Shown here: in pieces, positions 56,020 to 64,000 of the stretch
Numbering within the stretch: the stretch's first letter is position 1
How the letters are laid out: the number at the start of each line of letters is the position of its first letter
DNA from: Clostridium sp. OS1-26
GTDB lineage: Bacteria > Bacillota > Clostridia > Clostridiales > Clostridiaceae
Direction: 5' to 3'
DNA: 64,000 nucleotides
Assembly (NCBI RefSeq): GCF_030915445.1
Contig: NZ_CP133264.1
Coordinates: 2,914,001 to 2,978,000 of the forward strand
The notes under the pieces: model-generated
What the model saw: only the letters and a program-made list of their open reading frames with translations
Databases searched by the model: none
What the model was told of the DNA's origin: nothing
Position numbers and translations under genes: made by a program

Positions 56020-57203
56020 TTATACGGAAACTTTGTAGTTTGCGCTTGTAGTTTGCTGAATCCAATTTGTAATTACATCTATTGAGAGTTGAATGTTTCC
56101 TATATGACAATGATTTTGAGCCATTTCATTTCTTGTAAATAAACGAGTTGTAAGAGAGTTTACATTTGTAAGGGTTTGGTTCTGTTCAAAAAATTGGCAC
56201 AAAGGTATATAATGGTCTTCCTGGGCAGCCATCAAAAGAACGTCTTGAGTAATAAGCTTTGATATTTCAGCGGTTTTATATGACATCATATTTTTAATAA
56301 ATTCATAGGGAGTATTACTGCAAGTTATATGCATTCCCTGGAGAATTGCCCATTTTAACATCAAGTTTTTTGTCATAAGATTTTCAAATATTGAATTTAT
56401 TTCAAAAGAAGATTCGTTTAGCATAAGTGTATTAAATAGTTCTCTGTGAGCTTGGTCAATCTGGCTTAAAATAACTTGATAAAAATCAGCACAAATATCA
56501 TCGGAAATAACACGCTTTACACGTTTTTCATAAGCAGCTGCACGTAGAGATAGATAGCCACCTAGGGATAATCCAATCAAGGTAACATCATCAAGATGAA
56601 AATAATCTAATATGGCTTTTACTGGTCTTTCCCATTGATAAGTTAGTGGTATATTATAATCTTCAAGGGTTGATCCTTGTCCAGGACCATCAAAACAAAT
56701 AACATCATATCCATAGTTATTAAAAACAAGTGCCATTCTAAATAACTCTTCAATATAGCTATCGAACCCGCCAAAGATAACAAGTGTTCCCAAGGGGTTT
56801 TTAACAGATAGATGATAAGAAGATAAATATCCATTCTCATAAGGAACTTTATGGTGACAATCTTCATTTATATTATAATATTCTTTAATTAAAGAAATAA
56901 ATTTATTTCGAGTGATTGATTTTAAAGGATTATCTTTTAACATATAAAATTCTGCCCCTCTAAAGTAATAGGCTGCTTTTAAATTTTCCTTAGACTCTAT
57001 AGCTTTTGACCTAATTTAAGAAATTTATCCATATATTCATCGTAATTATTAATATATGGAGAAACTTCTCTCATTTCATAAAGCATAGAAGTGTCATTGC
57101 TCCAACTATATAGACGATTCATTTGAAAATTTATACTTGAATCCTTGTGTAAATCATCATAGAAGCCAATTGGAAAGTTGTATTTTGTTTTATTGTTTAA
57201 CAT
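56020..57203 (-). pseudogene. Alpha/beta hydrolase, frameshifted
   Basis: From ATG 57203 (GAAAGGTAG upstream) the N-terminal helical part reads to KFLKLGQK and stops at 56997. Adding one base near 56999-57003 restores AIESKENLKAAYYFRGAEFYMLKDNP and continues through the hydrolase domain to 56020. That domain has LVIFGGFDSYIEE, CFDGPGQGS, nucleophile LIGLSLGGYLS, and terminal QNHCHIGN. Total about 394 residues, as in 2,6-dihydropseudooxynicotine hydrolase/FrsA-like enzymes. It is divergent from the TetR gene, which probably regulates it. Broken or mis-sequenced. Confidence 0.8.
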
Positions 57204-57353
57204 AGTATCAGCTACCTTTCTCTGTATGATATATTGTAGTATAATGTTTTCTAAACAGGGAAACAATAACTGATTTTTCACATTTTGTTGGTTAAACATC
57301 AAATTTTATTATTATGTTGATTATTATTGCAATAATATACGAAGGAGTTAATC

Positions 57354-57947
57354 ATGTCTAAATCCATGGATTTGAGAGTTGTTAAAACTCGTAGACTTAT
57401 AAAAGATTCATTTATTGAACTAATCGAGGAAAAAGGTTTTGATAATATAACTATAAATAATATATCAGAGAGAGCTCAGATCAATAGGTCAACATTTTAT
57501 CTTCATTATGTAGATAAATATGAATTACTTAACAAAACTATTGATGATGCTTTGGAGAAGCTATTTTCTTTAGTTGCACCAGAAACTCATATACGGGAAA
57601 ATAAATTAGAGTATAATAGTTTTAAGGAAAATATTGAGACAATTTTAGAGACGATTGCAGAAGATGGTTGTTTTTATAAAACTATGTTAGGGAAGAATGG
57701 AATTATAAATTTTCGTCAAAAGATGGAGAGTATATTGCAACAAAAGCTTGGACAGAGTTTTCAGATTCAAACATTGATTCCGAAGGAACTATTTCTTCAA
57801 TTAATTTCATCCTTATATATGGGAGCTATAATCTGGTGGTTAAATAATGATATGTCATATTCATCTAACTTTATGGCAGAACAACTGGTAAAAATGATGA
57901 CATTAGAACCGATAAAAATTGCAGGTTTGATTTCAATAGAAGATTGA
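57354..57947 (+). CDS. TetR/AcrR family transcriptional regulator
   Basis: 197 residues. The N-terminal HTH (10-58: TRRLIKDSFIELIEEKGFDNITINNISERAQINRSTFYLHYVDKYEL) is followed by a helical ligand/dimerisation domain with a TetR_C-like end. GAAGGAG precedes the ATG. It is divergent from the alpha/beta hydrolase across 150 bp, the usual arrangement for a local repressor. A strong bidirectional terminator follows. Confidence 0.9.
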   Translation: MSKSMDLRVVKTRRLIKDSFIELIEEKGFDNITINNISERAQINRSTFYLHYVDKYELLNKTIDDALEKLFSLVAPETHIRENKLEYNSFKENIETILETIAEDGCFYKTMLGKNGIINFRQKMESILQQKLGQSFQIQTLIPKELFLQLISSLYMGAIIWWLNNDMSYSSNFMAEQLVKMMTLEPIKIAGLISIED

Positions 57948-57973
57948 CATGCAAATTTTTTTGATCTTTTTCA

Positions 57974-58017
57974 AGGTGTAAAGATAATGTAATCTGATTA
58001 ACATTATCTTTACACCT
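57974..58017. terminator. Bidirectional terminator
   Basis: A 17-bp perfect stem (AGGTGTAAAGATAATGT / ACATTATCTTTACACCT) with a 10-nt loop between the TetR and convergent mscL genes. Confidence 0.85.
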
Positions 58018-58060
58018 AATATGTTCCAATTTTTAGGGTTTATCTTTTAAAATACAGTTT

Positions 58061-58459
58061 TTATTTTTTTAACAAATCTCTAATTTCTTCAAGTAATAAA
58101 ACTTCTGGTGATGGCTTTGAGGTCTCTTCTTTAGCAACTTCCTCTTTCTTTTCTCTTTTGAGTTTATTTATTAATTTTACAAATAAGAAAATAGAAAAGG
58201 CAATAATTAAGAAATCAATAGTGCTTTGAATAAAATTTCCGTAATTAAGAGTAACTGCTGGTACACTACCATGAGCTTCCTTAATTGTGAATTTTAAATA
58301 TGTAAAGTTAACTCCACCAGTTAAAGCACCTACGAGCGGCATAATAATGTCACTAACCAAAGAAGTAACTATTTTTCCAAAAGCACCACCTATAACAACA
58401 CCAACAGCTAAATCTAGTACATTGCCCTTTATGGCAAATTCTTTAAATTCTTTTAACAT
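58061..58459 (-). CDS. mscL: Large-conductance mechanosensitive channel
   Basis: 132 residues, normal for MscL. The N-terminal amphipathic helix is [37 protein letters not shown] (TM1 pore helix), a periplasmic loop follows, TM2 is [21 protein letters not shown], and the C-terminal bundle is [15 protein letters not shown]. It opens under membrane tension to release solutes. Single gene. Confidence 0.95.
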   Translation of the reverse strand: MLKEFKEFAIKGNVLDLAVGVVIGGAFGKIVTSLVSDIIMPLVGALTGGVNFTYLKFTIKEAHGSVPAVTLNYGNFIQSTIDFLIIAFSIFLFVKLINKLKREKKEEVAKEETSKPSPEVLLLEEIRDLLKK

Positions 58460-58813
58460 GTTTTATCTTTAGTGAGAGGATATATAATAAGATTAAGCTC
58501 TCACTAAAACTCACTCCCTTTCTTTTTATATTCTTCACTATATATAATACGTTAAGTTAGCAATATTTTTGATGGTTCGCAGAATAAGAAGATTTTGTGT
58601 TATTTACTTTTTTATTTTTAGTTTTCCCAACTCTTTTTTACATATTAAATATATACTTTCATAATAACCTAAGCTCCTATGTTTAAGTAAGTACTTATAA
58701 AATAAAAATCTTACTAATAGCATTGAATATATTATTTTTATTTTGGAAAAATAAATTTGTGTTTAAATTTCAACTGTTAACTCCACTAAAGCTAACAGTT
58801 ACTAAGAAATGAG
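58460..58813. other. Gene-free AT-rich region
   Basis: It lies between divergent mscL and the deacetylase. Only a weak AACTGTTA / TAACAGTT hairpin (about 58763-58801) is visible; the rest is AT-rich promoter-like DNA. Confidence 0.4.
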
Positions 58814-59674
58814 ATGTTGATTATGAAACTATTCAAAAAAAACATAGTAATGATAATTATACTTGTTTCTGGTATACTCCTTACTTGGCAAGTGCTAAGT
58901 AAAAATAAAAGAATGCATGAAACTGCCCTTAAAGATAAATATCGGGTCAATGAATATAAATTACCACAAAAAGTAAACAAGGACATTCCGGATTTAAAAG
59001 GAGGGCCAGAATCTTCAACTAGGAGTACTGAACATAATCCCGCATCTACACGGGTTTTTTATTCTTCATCTAATCGAAGCATAAAACAAGTAGCATTAAC
59101 ATTTGATGATGGACCAGATATATACTATACACCTCAAATTCTTGAAATTTTAAAGAAATATAATGTAAAAGCTACATTTTTCATTGTTGGATTGCGTGCA
59201 CAAGCTCATCCAGAGATGGTCCGTCGTATAGTTAGTGAAGGACATTCAATTGGAAATCATACTTGGGATCATCCTAATTTACCCAAATTGCCTACGGACA
59301 AAGTTAGAGAAGAAGTACAAAAGACTGAACAGTTGCTTTATAGTATTACAGGGTTCAATACTGCAATGTTTCGTCCACCATATGGTTCAGCAAATGCACA
59401 GGTAATTGACGAAGTTACATCATTGGGATACAAAATAATAGATTGGTCTGTAGATACAAGAGACTGGGCTAAAACTCCTACACCTCAAATAATGAATTAT
59501 GTTAGTAAGGAAGTATATCCAGGTGGAATAATACTACAACATTGTGCTGGTGGCAAAAGTGAAGATTTATCTAATACTGTTAAGGCGCTTCCACAGATAA
59601 TAAGCTCACTTAGAAGCCAAGGTTATAGTTTTGTTATGGTTCAGGACTTACTTGATATATCTGCCTCAAAATAG
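58814..59674 (+). CDS. Polysaccharide deacetylase (NodB/PdaA-like), membrane anchored
   Basis: 286 residues. An N-terminal signal anchor (about 8-28) is followed by a linker and the NodB homology domain (about 90-280) acting outside the cell. Motif 1 is TFDDGPD (96-102), motif 2 HSIGNHTWDHPNL with the metal His pair, motif 3 MFRPPYGS, motif 4 DWSVDTRDW and motif 5 ILQHCAGG. It removes acetyl groups from peptidoglycan or other N-acetyl sugars. The ATG at 58823 is an alternative start nearer to the basic KLFKKN. Followed by a MarR-type regulator. Confidence 0.9.
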   Translation: MLIMKLFKKNIVMIIILVSGILLTWQVLSKNKRMHETALKDKYRVNEYKLPQKVNKDIPDLKGGPESSTRSTEHNPASTRVFYSSSNRSIKQVALTFDDGPDIYYTPQILEILKKYNVKATFFIVGLRAQAHPEMVRRIVSEGHSIGNHTWDHPNLPKLPTDKVREEVQKTEQLLYSITGFNTAMFRPPYGSANAQVIDEVTSLGYKIIDWSVDTRDWAKTPTPQIMNYVSKEVYPGGIILQHCAGGKSEDLSNTVKALPQIISSLRSQGYSFVMVQDLLDISASK

Positions 59675-59781
59675 TAAAAACCAATCTATTCCTTTAGACA
59701 AAATAGTTGAACCTTCAACAAAACTAGTATATAATGAGTGAAGTTGAAAATTCAATTAGTTTTCAAGGAGGTAAGATATAT

Positions 59782-60228
59782 TTGAAACTAAATAGTTATA
59801 TTTTAAGAGAAATAGGAGCTCTTGCTCGATGTGTACAATCAATAAATGATATAAAACTTAAAGAAGTGAAACTGCAAAAAGGACAAATGATTTTTGTAAC
59901 TAGAATATGTGAAAATCCAGGAATTAATCATATAGATTTATCAAATATTTTAAAAGTTGATAAAACCACTACTACTAAGGCTGTACAAAAACTAATTGAG
60001 GCAGGATATATAGATAAAGTAAGAGATGAAGAAGATAAGAGAATGTGGAGACTTCATCCTAGGCAGAAAGCTTTAGATGTATATCCAATGCTTGTAGAAG
60101 TAGAAAATAAAAACATTGAAAGCTGCTTTAGTGACTTTAGTGAAGAAGAGAAAGAGATAGTATATAAATTAGTAAAAAGAATGGCTGAGAATATTGAGGA
60201 TGATTGGAAAGAAATAAAAAGTTTTTAA
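59782..60228 (+). CDS. MarR family transcriptional regulator
   Basis: 148 residues from TTG 59782, which follows AAGGAGG by about 10 nt; the longer frame from ATG 59734 would place that site inside it. The winged helix is KGQMIFVTRICENPGINHIDLSNILKVDKTTTTKAVQKLIEAGYIDKVRDEEDKRM, with dimer helices at both ends. Ligand unknown. A possible regulator of nearby genes, none obvious. Confidence 0.85.
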   Translation: MKLNSYILREIGALARCVQSINDIKLKEVKLQKGQMIFVTRICENPGINHIDLSNILKVDKTTTTKAVQKLIEAGYIDKVRDEEDKRMWRLHPRQKALDVYPMLVEVENKNIESCFSDFSEEEKEIVYKLVKRMAENIEDDWKEIKSF

Positions 60229-60373
60229 AATAAAAATTATGCACTTCATTTCAATCTTATACTTAAAACATAACCTCTTAAAAAATAGATATACTTTCTT
60301 CTTAATTTTTGTGTTATGTGATATAATTACCATTAATTGCTTAGAATTATCTATAGGTTAGAGGAGGTTCAAA

Positions 60374-60586
60374 ATGGAAAGAAAACAGTATATCTGTCCA
60401 AAGTGTGGCAACAGGGAATATGAAGCAGACCAATTTCAGGCAACGGGAGGAAACTTTGCAAAGATATTTGATGTGCAGAATAAGAAATTTACTACTATCA
60501 GTTGCAGAAGATGTGGGTATACAGAATTGTACAAAGCAGAGTCTTCAGCTGGATGGAATGTTTTAGATTTTCTTATAGGTAACTAG
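60374..60586 (+). CDS. Zinc-ribbon protein
   Basis: A 70-residue protein with two CPKCG/CRRCG knuckles (residues 8-11 and 44-47), a nucleic-acid-binding zinc ribbon of the YgiT/DUF-type. The role is unknown. GAGGAGG is 8 nt before the ATG. Isolated, upstream of the T-box leader. Confidence 0.8.
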   Translation: MERKQYICPKCGNREYEADQFQATGGNFAKIFDVQNKKFTTISCRRCGYTELYKAESSAGWNVLDFLIGN

Positions 60587-60748
60587 ATTATTAGGATGCA
60601 TTATATTAATAGATATTATTTTTATTTTATGAGACAATAAAGAATTTTTGTGTATAGACAATAGAAAAGATGAGGAAAAAGCTATTGACTATTAGAAAAG
60701 TATAATGTAATATAAAAGCATATTTGTAAATTTTATATATTTTATTGC

Positions 60749-60990
60749 TGAGATAAGGAAGAGTAAGATAGACCCAGTTAAAAGAGAGGAAGTGTCATCG
60801 GCTGAAAGCACTTCTAAATATGGATAGCTGAAAACCACCTTTGAGCTATGTGCTGAACTAGAGTAGGCATTATCGTTGATTACGTTATAATCATTTCGAG
60901 TGACATTTTGAAATTTATTATTTCAAGATGTAATTAGGGTGGAACCACAGGTAATTTAACTCTTGTCCCTTTGAGGACAGGAGTTTTTTA
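60749..60990 (+). promoter_or_regulatory. T-box leader with terminator (threonine)
   Basis: It contains the T-box core AGGGTGGAACCACAGG (60936-60951) before a terminator stem (AACTCTTGTCC / GGACAGGAGTT, 60958-60985) and T6. The stem I distal loop GGCTGAAAG is present at 60800-60808. An ACC Thr codon follows in the plausible specifier position (about 60834-60839; the exact codon is not certain). Uncharged tRNA-Thr would stabilise the antiterminator and allow transcription of the leader ORF and thrS. Confidence 0.9.
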
Positions 60991-61011
60991 TATTTTTAGG
61001 AGGAATAGAAA

Positions 61012-61104
61012 ATGAGAAGAATGTTGTTTGTAACAAGCTCTTTAACATACAACGACAATTTAATATACTTCTCTAATTGTTCAGGACACGTCACCTGTAA
61101 TTAG
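61012..61104 (+). CDS. 30-residue leader ORF between T-box and thrS
   Basis: ATG 61012 has AGGAGG 8-9 nt upstream. The peptide is MRRMLFVTSSLTYNDNLIYF-SNCSGHVTCN and ends TAG. It contains three Thr codons. Its 3' half overlaps the 5' arm of a 17-bp hairpin, so ribosome position could affect folding. No family expected. Confidence 0.5.
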   Translation: MRRMLFVTSSLTYNDNLIYFSNCSGHVTCN

Positions 61105-61133
61105 TTATGACGTTTTTGAACAATTAGAGAAGT
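61067..61133 (+). promoter_or_regulatory. 17-bp hairpin over leader ORF end
   Basis: ACTTCTCTAATTGTTCA pairs perfectly with TGAACAATTAGAGAAGT; an inner ACGTCA / TGACGT stem extends it. It lies 28 nt before the thrS start. There is no T run, so translational control or RNA processing is more likely than termination. Confidence 0.65.
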
Positions 61134-61161
61134 AAAATGTATTGTTAGGGAGGAATATAAT

Positions 61162-62928
61162 ATGTTTAATAACATTGAAAATATGAAAGTATTCTGGCAC
61201 TCTTCTTCTCATGTTTTAGCCCAAGCGATTAAAAGACTATATCCTGAAGCCAAATTGGCTATAGGCCCTTCTATTGATAATGGCTATTATTATGACATAG
61301 ATTTAGAATTGCCAATAACTCTTGATATGCTGCAAAATTTAGAGTTAGAGATGAAGAAAATTATAAAAGAGAACTATAAAATAGAAAAATTTATTTTATC
61401 TAAAAATGAAGCAATAAAACTAATGGAGGAAAGAGACGAACCATACAAAATTGAGCTTATAAAAGATATTCCTTCACATGAAGATATATCTTTCTATAAA
61501 CAGGGTGAATTTATAGATTTATGTTCAGGACCTCATTTAAACAGCACTGGGGAAATTAAAGTTATAAAGCTTTTATCGATAGCAGGTGCATATTGGAGAG
61601 GAAATGAAAAAAATAAAATGCTTCAAAGAATTTATGGTATTTCTTTTGAAAAGGAAGAGGAGTTACAAGAATATCTTGATAAAGTAAAGGAAGCAAAAAA
61701 TAGAGATCATAGAAAATTAGGTAAAGAACTTGATTTATTTAGTGTAGATGATTATGTTGGACCTGGGCTAGTATTATGGCATCCTAAACTGTCTGTAGTT
61801 AGAGAAGAGATAGAAATGTACTGGAGAAAAGAGCATAGAAAAAGAGGATATCAATATGTATATACACCTCAGGTAGGGCTAAGCAATCTATGGGAAACTT
61901 CAGGGCACTTAGATCATTTTGCAGATGGTATGTATCCACCAATGGCAATGAGTCTTAAAGACTCAGAAGAAAATGTTTCTTACTATGTGAAACCAATGAG
62001 CTGTCCATTTCACGTTAGAATTTATAAATCAAGAAAGAGAAGTTATCGAGAGCTTCCAATGAGGCTTTGTGAGCTTGGAACTGTCTATCGTTATGAAAAA
62101 TCTGGTGCACTTCATGGTATGCTTAGAGTAAGAGGATTTACTCAAGATGATGCTCATGTAATCTGTAGAGAAGATCAATTTGTGAATGAAGTAAACCAAA
62201 TAATTGACTTTGCCTTAGAAATGAATAAAGTTATGGGCTTTGATAAGTTAAATGTTTATTTTTCAGTGAGAGATCCTGAAAATAAAGAAAAGTTTATTGA
62301 TAATGAAAAAGTATGGGTACTTGCAGAAACTACACTTGAAAATATATTAAAGGAAAGAAATATTGAATATAAAAAGGATATTGGTGGAGCAAAATTTTAT
62401 GGACCAGCAATTGACATGAAGGCTGTAGATGCTATGGGAAGAGAATGGCAGGGAACAACAATACAGCTTGATATGAATCTACCAAGTAAATTCCAAATGG
62501 CTTATATTGGTGAAGATGGACAAGAACACGTTCCAATTATGCTTCATAGGACATTATTAGGCTCAATGGAAAGATTTGTAGGAACATTAATTGAACATTA
62601 TGCAGGTGCTTTTCCACTTTGGTTATCACCTGTTCAAGTTAAAATACTCACAGTAAATGAGGAATGCATTGAAAGAGCAGAAGAACTTGAAAAAGAACTT
62701 CATAGTCAAGGCATAAGAGTAGAATTAGACTCCTCAGCTGAGAGAATAGGTTATAAAATAAGATCTAGTCAGCTAGAAAAAGTGCCTTACATGATTGTAA
62801 TAGGTAAAAAAGAAGTAGAAAGTGGAATGATATCTGTTCGTTCAAGAAAGAACGGAGATTTAGGTGTAATTAATCCTAAATTATTTATCCATAAAATTCT
62901 AGAAGAGATAGAAACAAAAGAAAGATAG
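61162..62928 (+). CDS. thrS: Threonyl-tRNA synthetase lacking the TGS domain
   Basis: 588 residues, about 50-60 shorter than usual. It begins directly at the editing domain (FWHSSSHVLAQAIKRLYPEAKLAIGP; HxxxH and CSGPHL) and has no N-terminal TGS/N1 domain. The catalytic core has motif 1 around WHPKLSVVREEI, motif 2 LRVRGFTQDDAHVIC and motif 3 PIMLHRTLLGSMERF. The zinc ligands are the Cys of MSCPFH, the His of DDAH and the His of MLHR. The anticodon-binding domain is C-terminal (WLSPVQVKILTV). It charges tRNA-Thr. GGGAGG is 8 nt before the ATG. It may be a second, stress-induced copy of ThrRS, inducible through the T-box. Confidence 0.9.
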   Translation: MFNNIENMKVFWHSSSHVLAQAIKRLYPEAKLAIGPSIDNGYYYDIDLELPITLDMLQNLELEMKKIIKENYKIEKFILSKNEAIKLMEERDEPYKIELIKDIPSHEDISFYKQGEFIDLCSGPHLNSTGEIKVIKLLSIAGAYWRGNEKNKMLQRIYGISFEKEEELQEYLDKVKEAKNRDHRKLGKELDLFSVDDYVGPGLVLWHPKLSVVREEIEMYWRKEHRKRGYQYVYTPQVGLSNLWETSGHLDHFADGMYPPMAMSLKDSEENVSYYVKPMSCPFHVRIYKSRKRSYRELPMRLCELGTVYRYEKSGALHGMLRVRGFTQDDAHVICREDQFVNEVNQIIDFALEMNKVMGFDKLNVYFSVRDPENKEKFIDNEKVWVLAETTLENILKERNIEYKKDIGGAKFYGPAIDMKAVDAMGREWQGTTIQLDMNLPSKFQMAYIGEDGQEHVPIMLHRTLLGSMERFVGTLIEHYAGAFPLWLSPVQVKILTVNEECIERAEELEKELHSQGIRVELDSSAERIGYKIRSSQLEKVPYMIVIGKKEVESGMISVRSRKNGDLGVINPKLFIHKILEEIETKER

Positions 62929-62938
62929 AATAATATTA

Positions 62939-62992
62939 TTTATAATCAAAAGAGACAACAAGTAGAAATTCTTGTTGTCTTTTGATTATAAA
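62939..62992 (+). terminator. Terminator after thrS
   Basis: A near-perfect stem of about 22 bp (TTTATAATCAAAAGA...ACAACAAG / CTTGTTGTCTTTTGATTATAAA) with an 8-nt loop and no strong T run. It directly precedes the small membrane protein gene. Confidence 0.65.
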
Positions 62993-62993
62993 T

Positions 62994-63257
62994 ATGGAGG
63001 TGGTTATCATCAACATTGAAGATAGAAAATCATCAAGTTATATTATAGGAATTTTTCTACCAGTATTAATAGTAATGCTAGTTATTTTATATGAAGTTAT
63101 ATTTGACTGTTTTAATAAATACACTACTATAATAACGAACACATTTATCTTTTTCATGTGGATTAATATAGGAGTTAGAGAAATTGCTATTAATAAAAAT
63201 AAAATAGGATATTATATTCTCTCAACTTTTTTAGCAATTATGATGATTCTATATTAA
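62994..63257 (+). CDS. Small membrane protein, unknown
   Basis: About 80-90 residues with three hydrophobic helices (roughly residues 18-38, 46-66 and 70-88 of the longest frame) and no known motif. The start is unclear. GGAGGTG at 62996-63002 lies just after the ATG at 62994, and no ATG/GTG/TTG follows at suitable spacing; ATC at 63009 or ATT at 63015 would fit. Expression is therefore uncertain. Confidence 0.45.
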   Translation: MEVVIINIEDRKSSSYIIGIFLPVLIVMLVILYEVIFDCFNKYTTIITNTFIFFMWINIGVREIAINKNKIGYYILSTFLAIMMILY

Positions 63258-63269
63258 ATAATACACTTA

Positions 63270-63893
63270 CTATTTATGACAAACTATATATCTTAGAACT
63301 GTTTTTAATTTAGGCTTCGCAGTCTTTCTTGTATCTGAAATATAAATCTCTCTGTGTCTTAGAGTTGTTATTTGAAGATTATTTTCTTTTATAAATTTTT
63401 TCATCTGTTCAAAACTTTTTGGTTCATCATCATATGAGCCTATATGCATCATTTGAACAGATAATCCATCTTCCATTGTTTCAAAAGTTACATCATCTAA
63501 TAAAGGATGATTTTTTTTCTTCCTAACATTTTCAAAGGCTTTATGAGCTACTTCTTGTGTTACAAAATCAGGTTGTCTAATCATTATAGTATATAGCAAT
63601 TCGTTTTTATTTAATGTATCAGATTGTTTACCGGTTTCCGTTAAGTCCCATATACCTTCAAGTGGATAGACAGTATACTCATAGTAACCATCTGGAGTAT
63701 AGCCTTGTTTTGGCATCATTCTAACGGCATAGGCTAAAGAATATAAAACACCTATTTTTTCGGAGAATTCTTCACCATTTGGGTTTCCTTTTCCACTTAT
63801 CATAAAAAAATTTTGTTTTGGTACTGTTATTAATTCAGGCTTCTCTTTCGGTAAATATAAATTCTTCTCCTGCCTTTTCCATTCGAATTTCAA
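63270..63893 (-). CDS. GyrI-like small-molecule binding domain protein
   Basis: A 207-residue free-standing GyrI-like domain (no DNA-binding part) of the type once called DUF (EFSEKIGVLYSLAYAVRMMPKQ; TVYPLEGIWDL; MHIGSYDDEPKSFEQMKKFI; HREIYISDTRKTAKPKLKTVLRY). Related proteins bind or hydrolyse cyclopropanoid/aromatic toxins, with conserved Tyr/Glu in the pocket; the function here is unknown. It starts at TTG 63893 with AGAAGGGA upstream; the frame continues to ATG 63926 without a site. The upstream end lies near the window edge. Confidence 0.85.
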   Translation of the reverse strand: MKFEWKRQEKNLYLPKEKPELITVPKQNFFMISGKGNPNGEEFSEKIGVLYSLAYAVRMMPKQGYTPDGYYEYTVYPLEGIWDLTETGKQSDTLNKNELLYTIMIRQPDFVTQEVAHKAFENVRKKKNHPLLDDVTFETMEDGLSVQMMHIGSYDDEPKSFEQMKKFIKENNLQITTLRHREIYISDTRKTAKPKLKTVLRYIVCHK

Positions 63894-64000
63894 AATATCC
63901 CTTCTCTCTATTAAGTTTATAAACAAAATGTATCATACTAAATATGACATCATATTGTCGTATTATATAATATTTATATAAATAATTCATATGGACAGCC

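Noticed and set aside
1..64000. CRISPR arrays, rRNA or tRNA genes, prophage
   Set aside because: No regularly spaced direct repeats, tRNA cloverleaf or phage structural genes were recognised by eye.

Overview
The window is low-G+C DNA with strong AGGAGG-type ribosome sites, T-box and Mn2+ riboswitch leaders, ECF sigma/DUF4179 pairs, MocR and PadR regulators, YtaF and a monofunctional CO dehydrogenase. Together these point to a chromosomal segment of an anaerobic, spore-forming Clostridium (sensu stricto type). I saw no rRNA, tRNA or CRISPR array.

Layout. 0-14.5 kb is an accessory region: an IS3 relic, a nucleotide kinase-like P-loop protein, an M20 peptidase, a duplicated DUF4163/DUF3298 secreted protein, an ECF sigma/anti-sigma pair, a second sigma factor with a DUF3795 protein, gene debris (DUF3888, Uma2), a MerR-methyltransferase fusion under a MerR-type promoter, a PadR pair, a CopZ-like Fe-S protein with an in-frame UGA (probable selenoprotein), and an M28 lipoprotein. 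14.5-17.5 kb holds membrane transport genes (CadD-like, a cation exchanger behind a yybP-ykoY Mn2+ riboswitch, YtaF). 18.1-20.6 kb is a G+C-richer divergent drug-efflux/AraC pair that looks acquired.

21.6-26.4 kb is the most distinctive locus. It is a nitrogenase-like set in the order D-K-(structured repeat)-H-B. P-cluster-type cysteines, the Fe-protein P-loop and 4Fe-4S cysteines, and a complete minimal NifB are all present. There is no NifE/NifN, and the FeMo-cofactor histidine and the substrate-pocket residues are absent from the D subunit. It is followed by a two-component system with a hydrolase, then a CO dehydrogenase split by a frameshift.

32-64 kb carries an L,D-transpeptidase, an AraC-UvrA-like-serine hydrolase operon, LysR and MocR regulators, a diiron-type MBL protein, a copper module (CsoR-like operators, CopA, CopZ), a chemoreceptor, a DsbA-like protein, a U32 protein, a nitrilase-family amidase, a C_GCAxxG_C_C/NhaC pair, MscL, a polysaccharide deacetylase, and a threonyl-tRNA synthetase lacking the TGS domain behind a T-box and a short leader ORF.

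Two themes cross the window. First, an interspersed family of structured repeats (six copies, 3.9-56 kb) shows compensatory base-pair changes, nested modules and an inverted hairpin module; one copy sits inside the nitrogenase-like operon. Second, five genes are each broken by a single missing base, most of them in homopolymer runs, which may reflect sequencing error as much as gene decay.
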